The notes under the pieces: generated by a model | What the model saw: only the letters and a program-made list of their open reading frames with translations | Database searches by the model: none | What the model was told of the DNA's origin: nothing | Translations under genes and position numbers: made by a program | Shown here: piece after piece, positions 7,430-15,677 of the stretch | Position numbering within the stretch: the stretch's first letter is position 1 | Layout: each line of letters starts with the position of its first letter | Source: a virus | IMG/VR virus record: IMGVR_UViG_3300034072_001831 | Coordinates: 1 to 25,710 of that record | DNA: 25,710 bases | Strand: one strand, 5' to 3'

Positions 7430-8575
7430 ATGCACGGCATCAAAACGAATTTGCTGACCACCGGGGCACGCATCATTGCAGCCGCTGCCACCGCCGTGAT
7501 CGGCCTTGTCTGTACCGCCACCGCCGCTGCCGGTGCACCCACCACCGCGCTCAACGAAGCCTTCCCGCTCGATACTCCGGTGTTGGTGACCGACGTTCGC
7601 AAGGCCATTGGCGAGGCCGGAACGGGCGGCACGCTGCTGCCCGCGCTTGAGGCGATTTACGATCAGTGCAGCCCGATCGTGGTTGTGGTGCGCGTGGCCG
7701 TAGATGCGGAAGACCAGGACGCGGCAACCATCGGCAGCGCGGGCGATTATTCCGGCCTCTACGCCCTGCTCGCCGCTGAAAGCGTCACCGGTTTTCGGCC
7801 CCGCGTGATCGGTGCGCCCGGCCTCGATACGCAGGCCGTCACCACCGCGCTGACCACTATCGCCGGAAAACTGCGCGCCATGGTCTATGCCACTGCCGAG
7901 GGGGACACTGTGGCAGAAGTGGTGACCTATCGCGCGAACTTTTCCGCGCGCGAACTGATGCTGATCTGGCCGAACTGGTCAAATGAGTTTTCGGGGGATG
8001 CCGTGGCCCGCGCGCTGGGCCTGCGCGCCCGGATCGATGAGGAAACGGGCTGGCACAAGACCCTGTCGAACGTGGCCGTTGGCGGCGTGACAGGGGTTTC
8101 GCAAAGCCTGTTCTTCGATATTCAGGACTCGACCACCGATGTCGCGGCACTGAACGATGCGCAAATCACCACGCTGGTGCGCAGCCCGTCTGGCGGGTTC
8201 GTGTACTGGGGAAACCGCACCACCAGCGCTGAACCGCTGTTCGCCTTCGAAAGCGCGGTGCGGACCAGCCAGATCTTGCAGGATGAAATCGCGGCAGGCC
8301 TGATCTGGGCCGCAGACAAGCCGCTCACCGCTTTCCTGGTGAAGGACATTCTGGAGACCATCAACGCGCGCATCCGCACGCTGGTGGTGCAGCAGCGCTT
8401 GATCGGTGGCCGCGCCTGGTTCGATCCCGCGCTGAACGATCAGGCCGATCTGGCTGCAGGCAAACTGGTGATCGATTACGAATTCACCCCCGCCGCCCCG
8501 CTCGAAGGCCTCGAACTCAACCAGCGCATCACCGACAAGTACTACGCGGATCTCTCCGCGCAGCTTGCCGCCTGA
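7430..8575 (+). CDS. FI: Tail sheath protein (P2 gpFI-like)
   Basis: A 381-residue contractile tail sheath protein, close to P2 gpFI (about 396). The first 120 residues carry typical sheath features: an Ala-rich N-terminal strand, the FPLDTPVLVTDVRKAIGEAGTGGTL segment and the VVVRV strand. The C-terminal half has the conserved WGNRT motif and a terminal region FLVKDILETINARIRTLVVQQRLIGG, ending near NQRITDKYY. Sheath subunits stack around the tube and contract to drive injection. The ATG at 7430 lies 4 nt after gpW and has AGAAGGA about 10 nt upstream. Confidence 0.95.
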   Translation: MHGIKTNLLTTGARIIAAAATAVIGLVCTATAAAGAPTTALNEAFPLDTPVLVTDVRKAIGEAGTGGTLLPALEAIYDQCSPIVVVVRVAVDAEDQDAATIGSAGDYSGLYALLAAESVTGFRPRVIGAPGLDTQAVTTALTTIAGKLRAMVYATAEGDTVAEVVTYRANFSARELMLIWPNWSNEFSGDAVARALGLRARIDEETGWHKTLSNVAVGGVTGVSQSLFFDIQDSTTDVAALNDAQITTLVRSPSGGFVYWGNRTTSAEPLFAFESAVRTSQILQDEIAAGLIWAADKPLTAFLVKDILETINARIRTLVVQQRLIGGRAWFDPALNDQADLAAGKLVIDYEFTPAAPLEGLELNQRITDKYYADLSAQLAA

Positions 8576-8610
8576 TCCTGCCCGCACCCTCTTTCTGACG
8601 GAGAACCACG

Positions 8611-9120
8611 ATGGGCTTTCCTTCCAAGCTCAAGGACATGCAGTTTTTCGAGGATGGCACCAGCTACAAGGGTCAGGTCACCGAGGTGACCCTGCCCAAG
8701 CTGACCATGAAGCTCGAAGATTATCGAGCGGGCGGCATGGGCGGCCCGGTGCCGATCGATTTCGGCATGGAGAAACTGGAACTCGAGTTCAAGGCTGGCG
8801 GCCTGGTGCGCGGTCTGTTCCGCAACTTCGGTGCAGTCGCGTTCGATGCCAACCTCAACCGCTTCGCTGGCGCCTTTCAGGACGACAGCACCGGCGCGGT
8901 TGTCTCGTGTGAAGTCGTTACGCGCGGACGCACGTCCGAGATCGACATGGGCACGAGCAAGGTGGGCGATGACACCGAACAGACCTTCAAGACCATCTGC
9001 AGCTACTACAAGCTGACCGTGGACGGCGAAGACTGGATCGAGATCGACTTCATCGCCGGCACCCAGATCGTCTTCGGCGTTGATCGTCGCGCCGCAATCC
9101 GCGCCGCCATCGGCGCCTAG
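8611..9120 (+). CDS. FII: Major tail tube protein (P2 gpFII-like)
   Basis: A 169-residue tail tube protein, similar in length to P2 gpFII (about 172). The N-terminus (MGFPSKLKDMQFFEDGTSYKG), the VTLPKLTMKLEDYRAGGMGGPVPIDFGMEKLE block at residues about 25-60, and the late YYKLTVDGEDWIEIDFI segment are diagnostic. It forms hexameric rings that make the inner tube. An ACGGAGAA ribosome-binding site lies just before the ATG at 8611. It is followed by a 79-nt gap before the chaperone gene, the largest gap in the plus-strand tail operon. Confidence 0.95.
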   Translation: MGFPSKLKDMQFFEDGTSYKGQVTEVTLPKLTMKLEDYRAGGMGGPVPIDFGMEKLELEFKAGGLVRGLFRNFGAVAFDANLNRFAGAFQDDSTGAVVSCEVVTRGRTSEIDMGTSKVGDDTEQTFKTICSYYKLTVDGEDWIEIDFIAGTQIVFGVDRRAAIRAAIGA

Positions 9121-9199
9121 CGAACTTCCGGCCGGCGGTCAGCGGGGGCCGTCGGTCGGGGGAACCTGATACCCCGCGCAATCTGAAGGACCCCGCAAA
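9121..9199. other. GC-rich gap between tube and chaperone genes
   Basis: This 79-nt gap holds self-complementary GC-rich elements, including CCGGCCGG and a CGGGG/CCCCG pair with a 9-nt loop just before the gpE ribosome-binding region (CTGAAGGA, about 9181-9188). A folded leader here could lower gpE translation relative to the abundant tube protein or stabilise the upstream mRNA. No T-tract follows, so I do not call it a terminator. Confidence 0.35.
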
Positions 9200-9547
9200 A
9201 TGTCCGAAGCCGAAGTCACTACCGCCAACCCGCAGACCATCACCGTCAAGCTTGCCTACCCGATCAAGCGCAAGGGTGGCGATGTCACGGATGTAACCCT
9301 GCGCAAACCCAAGGCGGGCGCGATGCGCGGCCTCAAGATCGAGGATCTTTACTCGACCGACGTCAACTCGCTGCTCATCCTGCTGCCGCGCATCACCGAA
9401 CCGACGCTGATCGCCGCTGAGATCGAGGAGCTGGAAAGCGAAGACCTGATCGAGCTGGCGGGCGCAGTGAAGGGTTTTTTTATGAGCGCCGAGATGAAAA
9501 CGGCGATCCAGGAGCACTTCGCCGGGAAGTCGGCTTCGGCAAGCTAG
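9200..9547 (+). CDS. E: Tail assembly chaperone gpE
   Basis: A 115-residue protein of the phage tail assembly chaperone family (gpE/41/14). Family features: the ITVKLAYPIKRKGGDVTDVTLRKPKAGAMRGL strand-helix start (residues about 14-48), then LLPRITEPTL and ELESEDLIELAGAVKGFF. In P2 the short product and a -1 frameshifted product E+E' bind the tape measure while tube assembles around it. The frameshift site sits inside this gene at codons GGT TTT TTT (residues 92-94), 21 codons before its own stop, as in P2. The long form is described separately. Confidence 0.92.
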   Translation: MSEAEVTTANPQTITVKLAYPIKRKGGDVTDVTLRKPKAGAMRGLKIEDLYSTDVNSLLILLPRITEPTLIAAEIEELESEDLIELAGAVKGFFMSAEMKTAIQEHFAGKSASAS

Positions 9548-9696
9548 GCGGGGTCATTGCCGACATTGCGGCGGTGTTTCACTGGCCGCTTTCGGAGCTG
9601 CTGGCGATGGATGTGGACGAACTCAACTACTGGCAAGACCTCGCCATTGCCCGCATCCCGCCGCCGCAATGCGCATGGCTGCAGCGAACCCGGTAA
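9200..9696 (+). CDS. E': Frameshifted tail chaperone gpE+E' (GpE family)
   Basis: A -1 slip at T TTT TTT (9475-9481) takes ribosomes out of gpE after residue 94 and into a second frame open from 9481 to the TAA at 9694-9696, adding 71 residues for a predicted total of 165. The extension ends in a clear GpE-family sequence: IADIAAVFHWPLSELLAMD, then ELNYWQDLAIAR. This segment has no convincing start codon of its own, which supports synthesis only by frameshifting. In P2 the equivalent slippery site is T TTT TTG. The E' stop overlaps the AAAAGGAG ribosome-binding site of the tape measure gene. Confidence 0.9.
9475..9505 (+). promoter_or_regulatory. Programmed -1 frameshift signal
   Basis: The heptamer T TTT TTT (9475-9481) is in the correct frame for a -1 slip in gpE (codons GGT TTT TTT ATG). 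Five nucleotides downstream a short stem can form: CGCCG (9487-9491) with CGGCG (9501-9505) around a 9-nt loop, a typical distance for a stimulatory structure. The heptamer and frames are directly seen; efficiency and stem use are inferred. Confidence 0.88.
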
Positions 9697-9708
9697 AAGG
9701 AGTTCCCG

Positions 9709-11652
9709 GTGTCAGACAACAAGCTCAACCTGCTGGTCAAGTTTACCGGGATCGACAAGCTTTCCGGCGGTATCCGCAACATCATTGGGGCAAGCCGATC
9801 GGGCAGCCAGTCCATCCGCACCCTGCAGGACCGCGCCCGCGATCTTAAGCGCGAGATCAAGCAGGTGGGGCGCGACATGCAGGGAGCGAGCGGCAATGTC
9901 TCGGCCCTGGTCGATCGGCAAAGTGAACTCGAACGCCAACTTGCCGAAACCAATGGCCAGCTGGATCGGCAGAAGGAGCGGCTCGAACGCATCGGCAGGA
10001 TCGAAAGCCGCTTCTCAGGGATAGCCAAGGCTGCAGGCAAGGCCGGGGCCGCTGCCTCGCTCGCCGTAACCACCCCGCTGGTCGCCTTCGGACGCAACGC
10101 CTTCATCGCGGCGATGGATGCCGAGGAACTGCGCAGCGCGTTCAACGTGACGTTCGGCAAAAACGGCGCAATGATGGAGGCATGGGCGGCGAGAACGGGC
10201 GCTGCAGTGGGCCGAACCAACGTCGAGCTGATGCAGGCCGCCAACACCTTCGGCATCTTCTTCAACCAGGCAGATCCCGCAAAGTCGGCAGGCATGAGTC
10301 AGCAGTTCGCCATGCTCGCGCAGGACCTGGCCAGCTTCTACAACACCGATCCCGGCACTGCGCTGGACAAGTTGCGGTCCGGCCTGACCGGGGAAAGCGA
10401 GCCGCTGCGCGATTTCGGCGTGTTCATGACCGATGCCGCCGTGAAGGCGCAAGCGCTCAAGATGGGCCTGAAGCCGGTCGGCAAGGAACTGTCAGAACAA
10501 CAGAAGATCATGGCGCGCGCTGGCCTGATCATGGCGCAGACTACGGCAGCACAGGGTGATCTTGCCCGTACCTCCGGCAGTACCGCCAACCAGCTTCGCG
10601 CTTCGGAATCGGCCTGGAGGAACATGTCGCTGATCGTTGGTCAGCAACTGATCCCTGCGCTGACGCCGCTGATCCAGACCTTCACCGGCATCATCCAGAA
10701 GTTTTCGACTCTATCGCCCGAAACCCGCAAGTGGATCGTTATAGTCGGCGGAGCTGTAGCCGTACTTGGCCCGCTACTTGTCGGCGTGGCGAGTGTTGCC
10801 GGAGCAATCGCAACCTTGGCCCCGCTGGTCGCTGGGGTGGGAGCGGTATTCTCCGTCGCTGCCCTTCCTATAATCGCCATCGGCGCGGCCTTGGCGGGTG
10901 CAGCTTATGTAATATATTCGAATTGGAGCGCGATATCGGGCTTCTTCACAAGCACTTGGGCAGCAGTGACAGGCGCGTTTACGCGCAACTGGACCACCAT
11001 TCGCAACATCGCCCTTGGCGCTTTGGTCATCTTCGCCCCGTTTGTGGCCGCCGTTGTGTGGGTGGGCGCGCAAATTTACAGGAACTGGGACGCTATCAAG
11101 GCTGCAACAATGTCTATGGTTTCAGCCGTTGCTGGGGTTGTGCAACCGTTCATTCAGCCCTTTGTCACCATAATCAGCTATATCAGCGGCCTGCAAAGCA
11201 AGTTCTTTTCGTTTGGCGTCAATATCGTCAGCGGGCTGATCAACGGCATTGTTTCAATGGCTGGCTCTGTTCTCTCTGCCATTGCGAACCTTGCTGGTAG
11301 CGTAGGTGCAAAGTTCGCCGCCTCGCTTGGAATTCACTCACCGTCCCGCCTGTTCATGGCCATGGGCGGGCACATCAGCGATGGTTTGCGCATCGGCTTG
11401 GATCAGAGTGCGAATCGACCGGTCCGCGCGGTTGGCCGAATGGCTGGCGCAGTTGCTGGCGCTGGCGCGATGGCACTTTCCCCGGCTTCAGCGGGAGCGG
11501 CATCGGCGCCAAGCCCCGCCCCCGTCATCAACCACTTCCACATCACCCAGCAGCCCGGCGAGGATGCCAACGCCTTGGCCGAACGTGTCGCGCGCCTGGT
11601 CGAGCAAGCCCAGCGCGGGAAGCGCTTGCGCGGCATGGGGGATGACTTCTAA
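9709..11652 (+). CDS. T: Tail tape measure protein
   Basis: A 647-residue tape measure protein (P2 gpT role, TP901-type core) that sets tail length and is released at injection. Residues about 35-115 are a coiled coil rich in Arg, Gln and Glu (RTLQDRARDLKREIKQ, then RQSELERQLAETNGQLDRQ). A conserved core follows (FGKNGAMMEAWA, GIFFNQADP, DKLRSGLTGESEPLRDFGV). Hydrophobic segments at about 342-403 and 434-458 are probably the membrane-active part. The LGIHSPSRLFMAMGGHISDGLRIGL stretch near 540-565 is typical of tape measures. It is shorter than P2 gpT (about 815), implying a shorter tail. The start is GTG at 9709 with AAAAGGAG about 7 nt upstream. Confidence 0.93.
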   Translation: MSDNKLNLLVKFTGIDKLSGGIRNIIGASRSGSQSIRTLQDRARDLKREIKQVGRDMQGASGNVSALVDRQSELERQLAETNGQLDRQKERLERIGRIESRFSGIAKAAGKAGAAASLAVTTPLVAFGRNAFIAAMDAEELRSAFNVTFGKNGAMMEAWAARTGAAVGRTNVELMQAANTFGIFFNQADPAKSAGMSQQFAMLAQDLASFYNTDPGTALDKLRSGLTGESEPLRDFGVFMTDAAVKAQALKMGLKPVGKELSEQQKIMARAGLIMAQTTAAQGDLARTSGSTANQLRASESAWRNMSLIVGQQLIPALTPLIQTFTGIIQKFSTLSPETRKWIVIVGGAVAVLGPLLVGVASVAGAIATLAPLVAGVGAVFSVAALPIIAIGAALAGAAYVIYSNWSAISGFFTSTWAAVTGAFTRNWTTIRNIALGALVIFAPFVAAVVWVGAQIYRNWDAIKAATMSMVSAVAGVVQPFIQPFVTIISYISGLQSKFFSFGVNIVSGLINGIVSMAGSVLSAIANLAGSVGAKFAASLGIHSPSRLFMAMGGHISDGLRIGLDQSANRPVRAVGRMAGAVAGAGAMALSPASAGAASAPSPAPVINHFHITQQPGEDANALAERVARLVEQAQRGKRLRGMGDDF

Positions 11653-12035
11653 TGCAGCAACAGCTCGCGGCCCTTGGCATGTTCGCCTTCACCACGGACA
11701 GCACTCTGTTCGACAGGCTGACCCGCAGCCGCGAATGGCGGCATGAACGCACCGAGCGGTTCGACGCCATCGCCGCCAGCCAGTTCGTGGGGCCGGGGGC
11801 GGACAAGATCACGCTGACCGGTCGCCTGGTACCAGAAGTTCTGGGCCGCTACGGCGCGCTACAAACGCTGGTGGACATGGCCGATACCGGCGATGCCTAT
11901 CCGTTCATGGATGGACGGGGCCGGGTGCTGGGCCACTTCACCATCGATCGCGTGGACGAAGGTCATGACAACCTGACCGAAGACGGCTTGGCCCGCGTGA
12001 ATGACTTCACCATTGAATTGACCAAGGTGGCGTAA
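11652..12035 (+). CDS. U: Tail protein U (tail terminator)
   Basis: A 127-residue gpU homologue. Evidence is the N-terminal LAALGMFAFTTDSTLFDRLTRSREWRH segment, the ASQFVGPGADKITLTGRLVPEVLGRYGALQTLVDMADTGDAYPFMDGRGRVLGHFTI block, which is highly typical of gpU, and its position between T and D. gpU caps the end of the growing tail. It is shorter than P2 gpU (about 159). The start codon shares one base with the tape measure stop (TAATG), and its own stop shares one base with the gpD start, so T, U and D are translationally coupled. Confidence 0.93.
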   Translation: MQQQLAALGMFAFTTDSTLFDRLTRSREWRHERTERFDAIAASQFVGPGADKITLTGRLVPEVLGRYGALQTLVDMADTGDAYPFMDGRGRVLGHFTIDRVDEGHDNLTEDGLARVNDFTIELTKVA

Positions 12036-13090
12036 TGGACGCCCTCCCCGTCCCGGCGGCCCAAACCGCCCCGGCCCGAACATCATCGGCCTACGTCCAG
12101 CCAAAGGCAGCATGGCGCGTGATGCTGGGCGCAGAAGATCTGACCGCGAAACTCGGCCCCTTGCTCATCTCGCTAAGCCTGTCGGAAAAGGACGGTGAGG
12201 AAGCCGATCAGCTCCAACTCACGATCGACGATTCCAAGGGTAAGGTGGCCATACCGCCCGAAGGCGCAACGTTGCAGGTGTGGCTGGGCTGGGAGCGCGG
12301 CACGGAAGTGACCACCGGCCTGATCTTCAAGGGCAGCTTCAAGGTGGATGAGGCGGGCTATTCCAGCCCGCCCTCGCGCATCACCCTGACAGCGCGCAGT
12401 GCCGATCTGGCGGAAAGCTTCCGCACCCGCCGCAATCGCACCTGGAGCGATGGCACGCTGGGCGATGTGGTGGGCGTGATCGCGCAGGAACACGGACTGC
12501 AGGCGCGCTGCCACCCGGATCTAGCGGCCGAGGTGATCAAGGTGGCGGAACAGGCCGGCAAGAGCGACATGCAGTTCCTGCGCGATCTCGGCCGGCGGTA
12601 CGATGCCAGCGCCGTGGTAAAGGCGGGCGCGCTGATCTTCGCGCCAAAGGGCGCCCCCACCACCGCGGGTGGCAATGCCATGCCAGAAGCGGTGCTGGTG
12701 CGCAGCCGCTGCAGTCAGATCGATTGGAAACGCGCAGCCCGTGACAGGGCTCAAGATGGAGCCGAAGCCCAGTGGCACGATAAGCACGAAGCCAAGCGCA
12801 AGACGCACAGCACCGGCGGCAAGAATCGCAAGCGCCTGAAACGGACTTATGCCAATGAGGCCGATGCCAAAGCCGCTGCCGAGGCCGAAACCAAACGTCT
12901 GAAACGCGCCGCCGCCACGCTCTCGGCCAGCCTCGCCTGGGGCAATCCCCTGCTCTCACCCGGCGTCCGCGTAACCGCCACCGGGTTCAAGTCCGAGATC
13001 GAAGGCACCAAATGGCTGATCGCCAGCGCCGAGCACACGATGGATGCCAGCGGCCTCAAGACCCGGATCGAGATGGAAGTGGCGTCCTAG
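12035..13090 (+). CDS. D: Late control protein D (baseplate hub)
   Basis: A 351-residue gpD homologue, the hub protein under the tube that carries the spike and is related to the T4 gp27 fold. Markers are LSLSEKDGEEADQLQLTIDD (about residues 47-66), LQVWLGWERG, ITLTARSADLAESFRTRRNRTWSDGTLGDVVGVIA, and a C-terminal LSPGVRVTATGFKSEIEGTKWLIASAEHTMDASGLKTRIEME block. A Lys/Arg/Ala-rich region at about 235-290 is a likely insertion loop. It is the last gene of the plus-strand tail operon, and a 150-nt gap with altered composition follows. Confidence 0.94.
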   Translation: MDALPVPAAQTAPARTSSAYVQPKAAWRVMLGAEDLTAKLGPLLISLSLSEKDGEEADQLQLTIDDSKGKVAIPPEGATLQVWLGWERGTEVTTGLIFKGSFKVDEAGYSSPPSRITLTARSADLAESFRTRRNRTWSDGTLGDVVGVIAQEHGLQARCHPDLAAEVIKVAEQAGKSDMQFLRDLGRRYDASAVVKAGALIFAPKGAPTTAGGNAMPEAVLVRSRCSQIDWKRAARDRAQDGAEAQWHDKHEAKRKTHSTGGKNRKRLKRTYANEADAKAAAEAETKRLKRAAATLSASLAWGNPLLSPGVRVTATGFKSEIEGTKWLIASAEHTMDASGLKTRIEMEVAS

Positions 13091-13240
13091 CATTCGTCTG
13101 CCATCCGTCCCGCTGCTACCGTGGAGCGCAAAAACCTCGAAGCACGTTGCTTGCAGGAACCGTTTGCGAATCTATCCATTTAACGGTACGCGAGACCCAC
13201 GCTTCACAAAAACTTCACACTTTCGCGATAGCTAAACGCC
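13091..13240 (+). promoter_or_regulatory. Intergenic region with weak promoter candidate for the cassette
   Basis: No gene is seen. TTGCAG (13151-13156), a 16-nt spacer and TATCCA (13173-13178) form a weak sigma70-like candidate about 60 nt before the TIGR04255-like gene. A small hairpin (AGCA, CGT, TGCT near 13142-13152) overlaps it and might partly end the tail transcript. Sequence becomes more AT-rich toward the cassette. There is no obvious ribosome-binding site before the ATG at 13241. Both promoter and terminator calls are tentative. Confidence 0.3.
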
Positions 13241-14035
13241 ATGACACTTCCGCTCCGTGGAGACCCCCTGCCCGCGCCTGTCGAGGGACGCCACCTGCTT
13301 GAGAGAGCATTGGTCGTCGTACGCTTTACACCCGTGCTTACAATCGGCGACGAGGCCACCGGGGCAATTGCACGTTTTCAAGACAGAATCCGTGCCGCGT
13401 ATCCGTTATTTGAGCAAGAGGTGGAACAACACATGCGTGTTGAGATCACCGAAGCTGGAGTTCTCGAGACGAAGCGAGAGGCGCACCCCGTTTTTCGCTT
13501 TCTGAATCTAGATAGGCATTGGCGTGTTAGTGTAACCCCCCAAAGTCTAGCGCTGGAAGCCGAAGCGAAAGGCTATGCTGGATGGCCGGACTTTGCCAAT
13601 CGGATTGCCACTCTCATCACCGCTGTTCGTGAACTGTTTAATCCGTCTCACGTGTTGTCAATCGGGGTACGGTTTTTAAACGCTGCACCTGCAGAAGGGC
13701 CAGAAGACCCGCGCTTATACTGCACACCGGAATTGACCAGTGTCACTGGCCAAGAAGGCCTTAAGAGAGCAGATCTACTTTGGGATTTTAAGGTAGACGA
13801 AGGAGATCTCCTTTTGCGGAGCGGTTTAGTACTGCCGAACACTACATATGATCCACATTTCTTTGAGCCCCGGCCAGTGCTTGCTTGGTACCTTGATATT
13901 GACGTTATTCGTAACGAAGTTGCACAGTTCGATGATCAGCGAGTAAGCGCTGCAATCCTTGCGCAGGTGCTCCGGTTGTACGAGATATATCGCTGGGCGT
14001 TGCCAAAACAGAGAGGAGTGCCTTCCGCGCTATGA
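13241..14035 (+). CDS. TIGR04255 family protein
   Basis: A 264-residue protein resembling the TIGR04255 family: an opening PAPVEGRHLLERALVVVRF segment, a central FRFLNLDRHWRVSVTPQSLALEAEAKGYAGWPDFANRI block (about residues 88-126), and IGVRFLNA soon after. The function of this family is not established. No catalytic motif, membrane segment or signal peptide is visible. It overlaps the following HTH gene by 4 nt (ATGA), and the three-gene set is AT-richer than the tail genes on its left, which suggests an acquired cassette placed between the tail operon and the lysogeny module. A role in phage defence or toxin-antitoxin control is a hypothesis from the position and the paired regulator. Confidence 0.7.
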   Translation: MTLPLRGDPLPAPVEGRHLLERALVVVRFTPVLTIGDEATGAIARFQDRIRAAYPLFEQEVEQHMRVEITEAGVLETKREAHPVFRFLNLDRHWRVSVTPQSLALEAEAKGYAGWPDFANRIATLITAVRELFNPSHVLSIGVRFLNAAPAEGPEDPRLYCTPELTSVTGQEGLKRADLLWDFKVDEGDLLLRSGLVLPNTTYDPHFFEPRPVLAWYLDIDVIRNEVAQFDDQRVSAAILAQVLRLYEIYRWALPKQRGVPSAL

Positions 14036-14604
14036 CGGCAAAAACGAGTTCCTTCGAACGCCGAGGAAAGCGCGTGAGCGCGGTTGTCGACCTCTCTGAA
14101 AGAAAAGTTGTTTTTTCGGTGGGCGGTGTTTTGGCCGCAGCGGCATTTTCCGTTTGCGCCTCCACTTCCGGCGCAACGGTCAATGCAGTGAATCCAATCA
14201 GGCTTTCGCCTGGAAGTAGCAGTGTCCAAGTATTTGCGCGGGACGAGGATGTCTCATTCTCTGTTAGCGAGGCTCTAACTGAACTTCGTGAGCTTACCGG
14301 GTTAACTTGGGACCAAATCGCCTCCATGCTTGGCGTGTCTCGCCGTGCCGTTCATGCTTGGATGTCAGGGGCATCCGATATTCGCAGGGAAAATGCGGCC
14401 CGCGTTCAGGAGATTTTACACACAGTCCGTTCTTGGAGTTCTCAGCCGGCGTTCAAGGTGCGCAATCGTCTGCTTTCCAATTTCGGTGTAAGCAAGGAGC
14501 TTACTGCGATATCTGGCGAACCTCCAATCCTGACCTCCGACAGCACTCCACTGAAGCATCCTGTGGTCAAGAAGCCATCCAGCATGAGAATTGGGCGCGC
14601 ATAG
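14032..14604 (+). CDS. Helix-turn-helix protein of the cassette
   Basis: A 190-residue protein. Residues about 80-135 form an HTH domain (LTWDQIASMLGVSRRAVHAWMSG, then RRENAARVQEILHTV), similar to XRE/Cro-type DNA-binding domains. Residues 25-50 are hydrophobic and Ala-rich (VVFSVGGVLAAAAFSVCAS), possibly one membrane helix or a buried strand pair. The C-terminal 50 residues are basic and Pro/Ser-rich. It overlaps the TIGR04255-like gene by 4 nt and is preceded by GAGAGGAG about 13 nt upstream. It may autoregulate the cassette. A membrane-anchored regulator is possible but unproven. Confidence 0.7.
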   Translation: MTAKTSSFERRGKRVSAVVDLSERKVVFSVGGVLAAAAFSVCASTSGATVNAVNPIRLSPGSSSVQVFARDEDVSFSVSEALTELRELTGLTWDQIASMLGVSRRAVHAWMSGASDIRRENAARVQEILHTVRSWSSQPAFKVRNRLLSNFGVSKELTAISGEPPILTSDSTPLKHPVVKKPSSMRIGRA

Positions 14605-14613
14605 GGTAGCATC

Positions 14614-15393
14614 ATGAGTGCTGACGCTTCTCCGCTAGACCACTGGCAACAGGGTGATTTAGCCCTTATACCTTTGGAGCTACCGTGCATCGTCCTGGTA
14701 GACGGCGTGCCGGAAATACGAGTCAATGATGCTCCATTCGGCGTAGCGATGCTCACGCAGACATGCGAAATCATTAAACCTCAGCATACCCGCCCCGATG
14801 TACAAGTCGCTGCATTGGTGAAAGTTGAGCAGGATGAAGCTGCGCTCATTCAAAAGGGTGACAAGCCTAATCACGCTCTTGTGCCGGGCATAGAGGGACT
14901 GTTGCTCGCCATCGACTTAGATGCCGCAGCCACCGTAAGTAAAGACGTCGCGGCGTTGTGGCCTAGGACGTTGGGCTGTCCCACCGACGACGACAAACGG
15001 GAATTTGCACGGAAGCTGGCGCGACACCGCCAACGTTTTGCATTCCCGGACGAATTCAACGACGATGTGCTAAGGCCAATGCGGCGGTGGGTCGAAAGTA
15101 AGCGAAAAAAGAACGGGGAACACGGCGCCTTCATAAAAGAAACGTTTGAGTTTAGGATTATCTGCAACGACTGGGCAAATCCTGCGGAATTGACGCTGCT
15201 GTCCATAATGAAGCGGGATCCGATCGGCGCCGAAAGTGTAACGTGGAGGCAGGCAACGTACGCGATGTTGGAAAAAGGCAATTATAAGAACTTTCCAAAG
15301 CCCGTTGCGCGTATTGTCACATTTGAAGACATTTCCGCCAAAGAATACCTTGCTTCAGATCGCCTCGATTGGGACGGTTTGAGTGACGTTTGA
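14614..15393 (+). CDS. Unknown protein of the cassette, QGDL/TCE motifs
   Basis: A 259-residue protein I cannot assign. It opens with a WQQGDLALIPLELP segment (about 11-24) and a strand leading to LTQTCEII (48-54), a Thr-Cys-acidic motif like that in a class of uncharacterised bacterial proteins with QTCD/E segments. A basic helical region (KREFARKLARHRQRFAFPDEF, about 128-148) and a Trp-containing strand (FEFRIICNDWANPAELTLL) follow. There is no signal peptide or membrane helix. It starts 9 nt after the HTH gene stop and is the last gene of the cassette, so it may be the effector or a partner of the TIGR04255-like protein. That role is inference. Confidence 0.65.
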   Translation: MSADASPLDHWQQGDLALIPLELPCIVLVDGVPEIRVNDAPFGVAMLTQTCEIIKPQHTRPDVQVAALVKVEQDEAALIQKGDKPNHALVPGIEGLLLAIDLDAAATVSKDVAALWPRTLGCPTDDDKREFARKLARHRQRFAFPDEFNDDVLRPMRRWVESKRKKNGEHGAFIKETFEFRIICNDWANPAELTLLSIMKRDPIGAESVTWRQATYAMLEKGNYKNFPKPVARIVTFEDISAKEYLASDRLDWDGLSDV

Positions 15394-15434
15394 TGGTCCC
15401 ATCTGACGGGGCCGCGATCCGTTTTTGCGGAGCA

Positions 15435-15677
15435 TTAGGAGATCGATCTCCAAGGCCTCTCATCAGCCAGAATGTACCGCGTCAGCATGACTGCCCGGTC
15501 GTTGTGCTCCACCCATTCCTTCTGGATCGCCGAAACAGTCCACTCGCTCGCTGCCAGATAGATCTTGTCCCCGATGCTGGGCTGGCACGGGTGCCAGAGC
15601 GACAGAGCAGTCATGTGCCCGTCCAACTCGAACGTGATGCGATGCATGCCGGCATTTTCAGGATCTGGTTTGCTCAT
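15435..15677 (-). CDS. Small unknown protein, last gene of lysogeny operon
   Basis: An 80-residue protein with no recognised domain. It starts at the ATG at 15677, overlapping the Excalibur gene stop by one base (TGATG); an earlier start would lie inside that gene. The sequence looks like a compact beta protein (HRITFELDGHMTALSLW, KIYLAASEWTVSAIQKEW) with three Trp residues and no signal peptide. It converges with the cassette across 41 nt that holds only short, weak hairpins. Coupling to the upstream genes suggests it is made in the lysogen together with the repressor. Confidence 0.6.
   Translation of the reverse strand: MSKPDPENAGMHRITFELDGHMTALSLWHPCQPSIGDKIYLAASEWTVSAIQKEWVEHNDRAVMLTRYILADERPWRSIS

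Noticed and set aside
13241-15393. The cassette considered as phage lysis genes, which often follow tail genes.
   Set aside because: None of the three proteins has muramidase, amidase, holin or spanin features.
15438-15451. Perfect 14-bp palindrome GGAGATCGATCTCC.
   Set aside because: About one or two palindromes of this length are expected by chance in a window this size, and it overlaps the end of a coding sequence.
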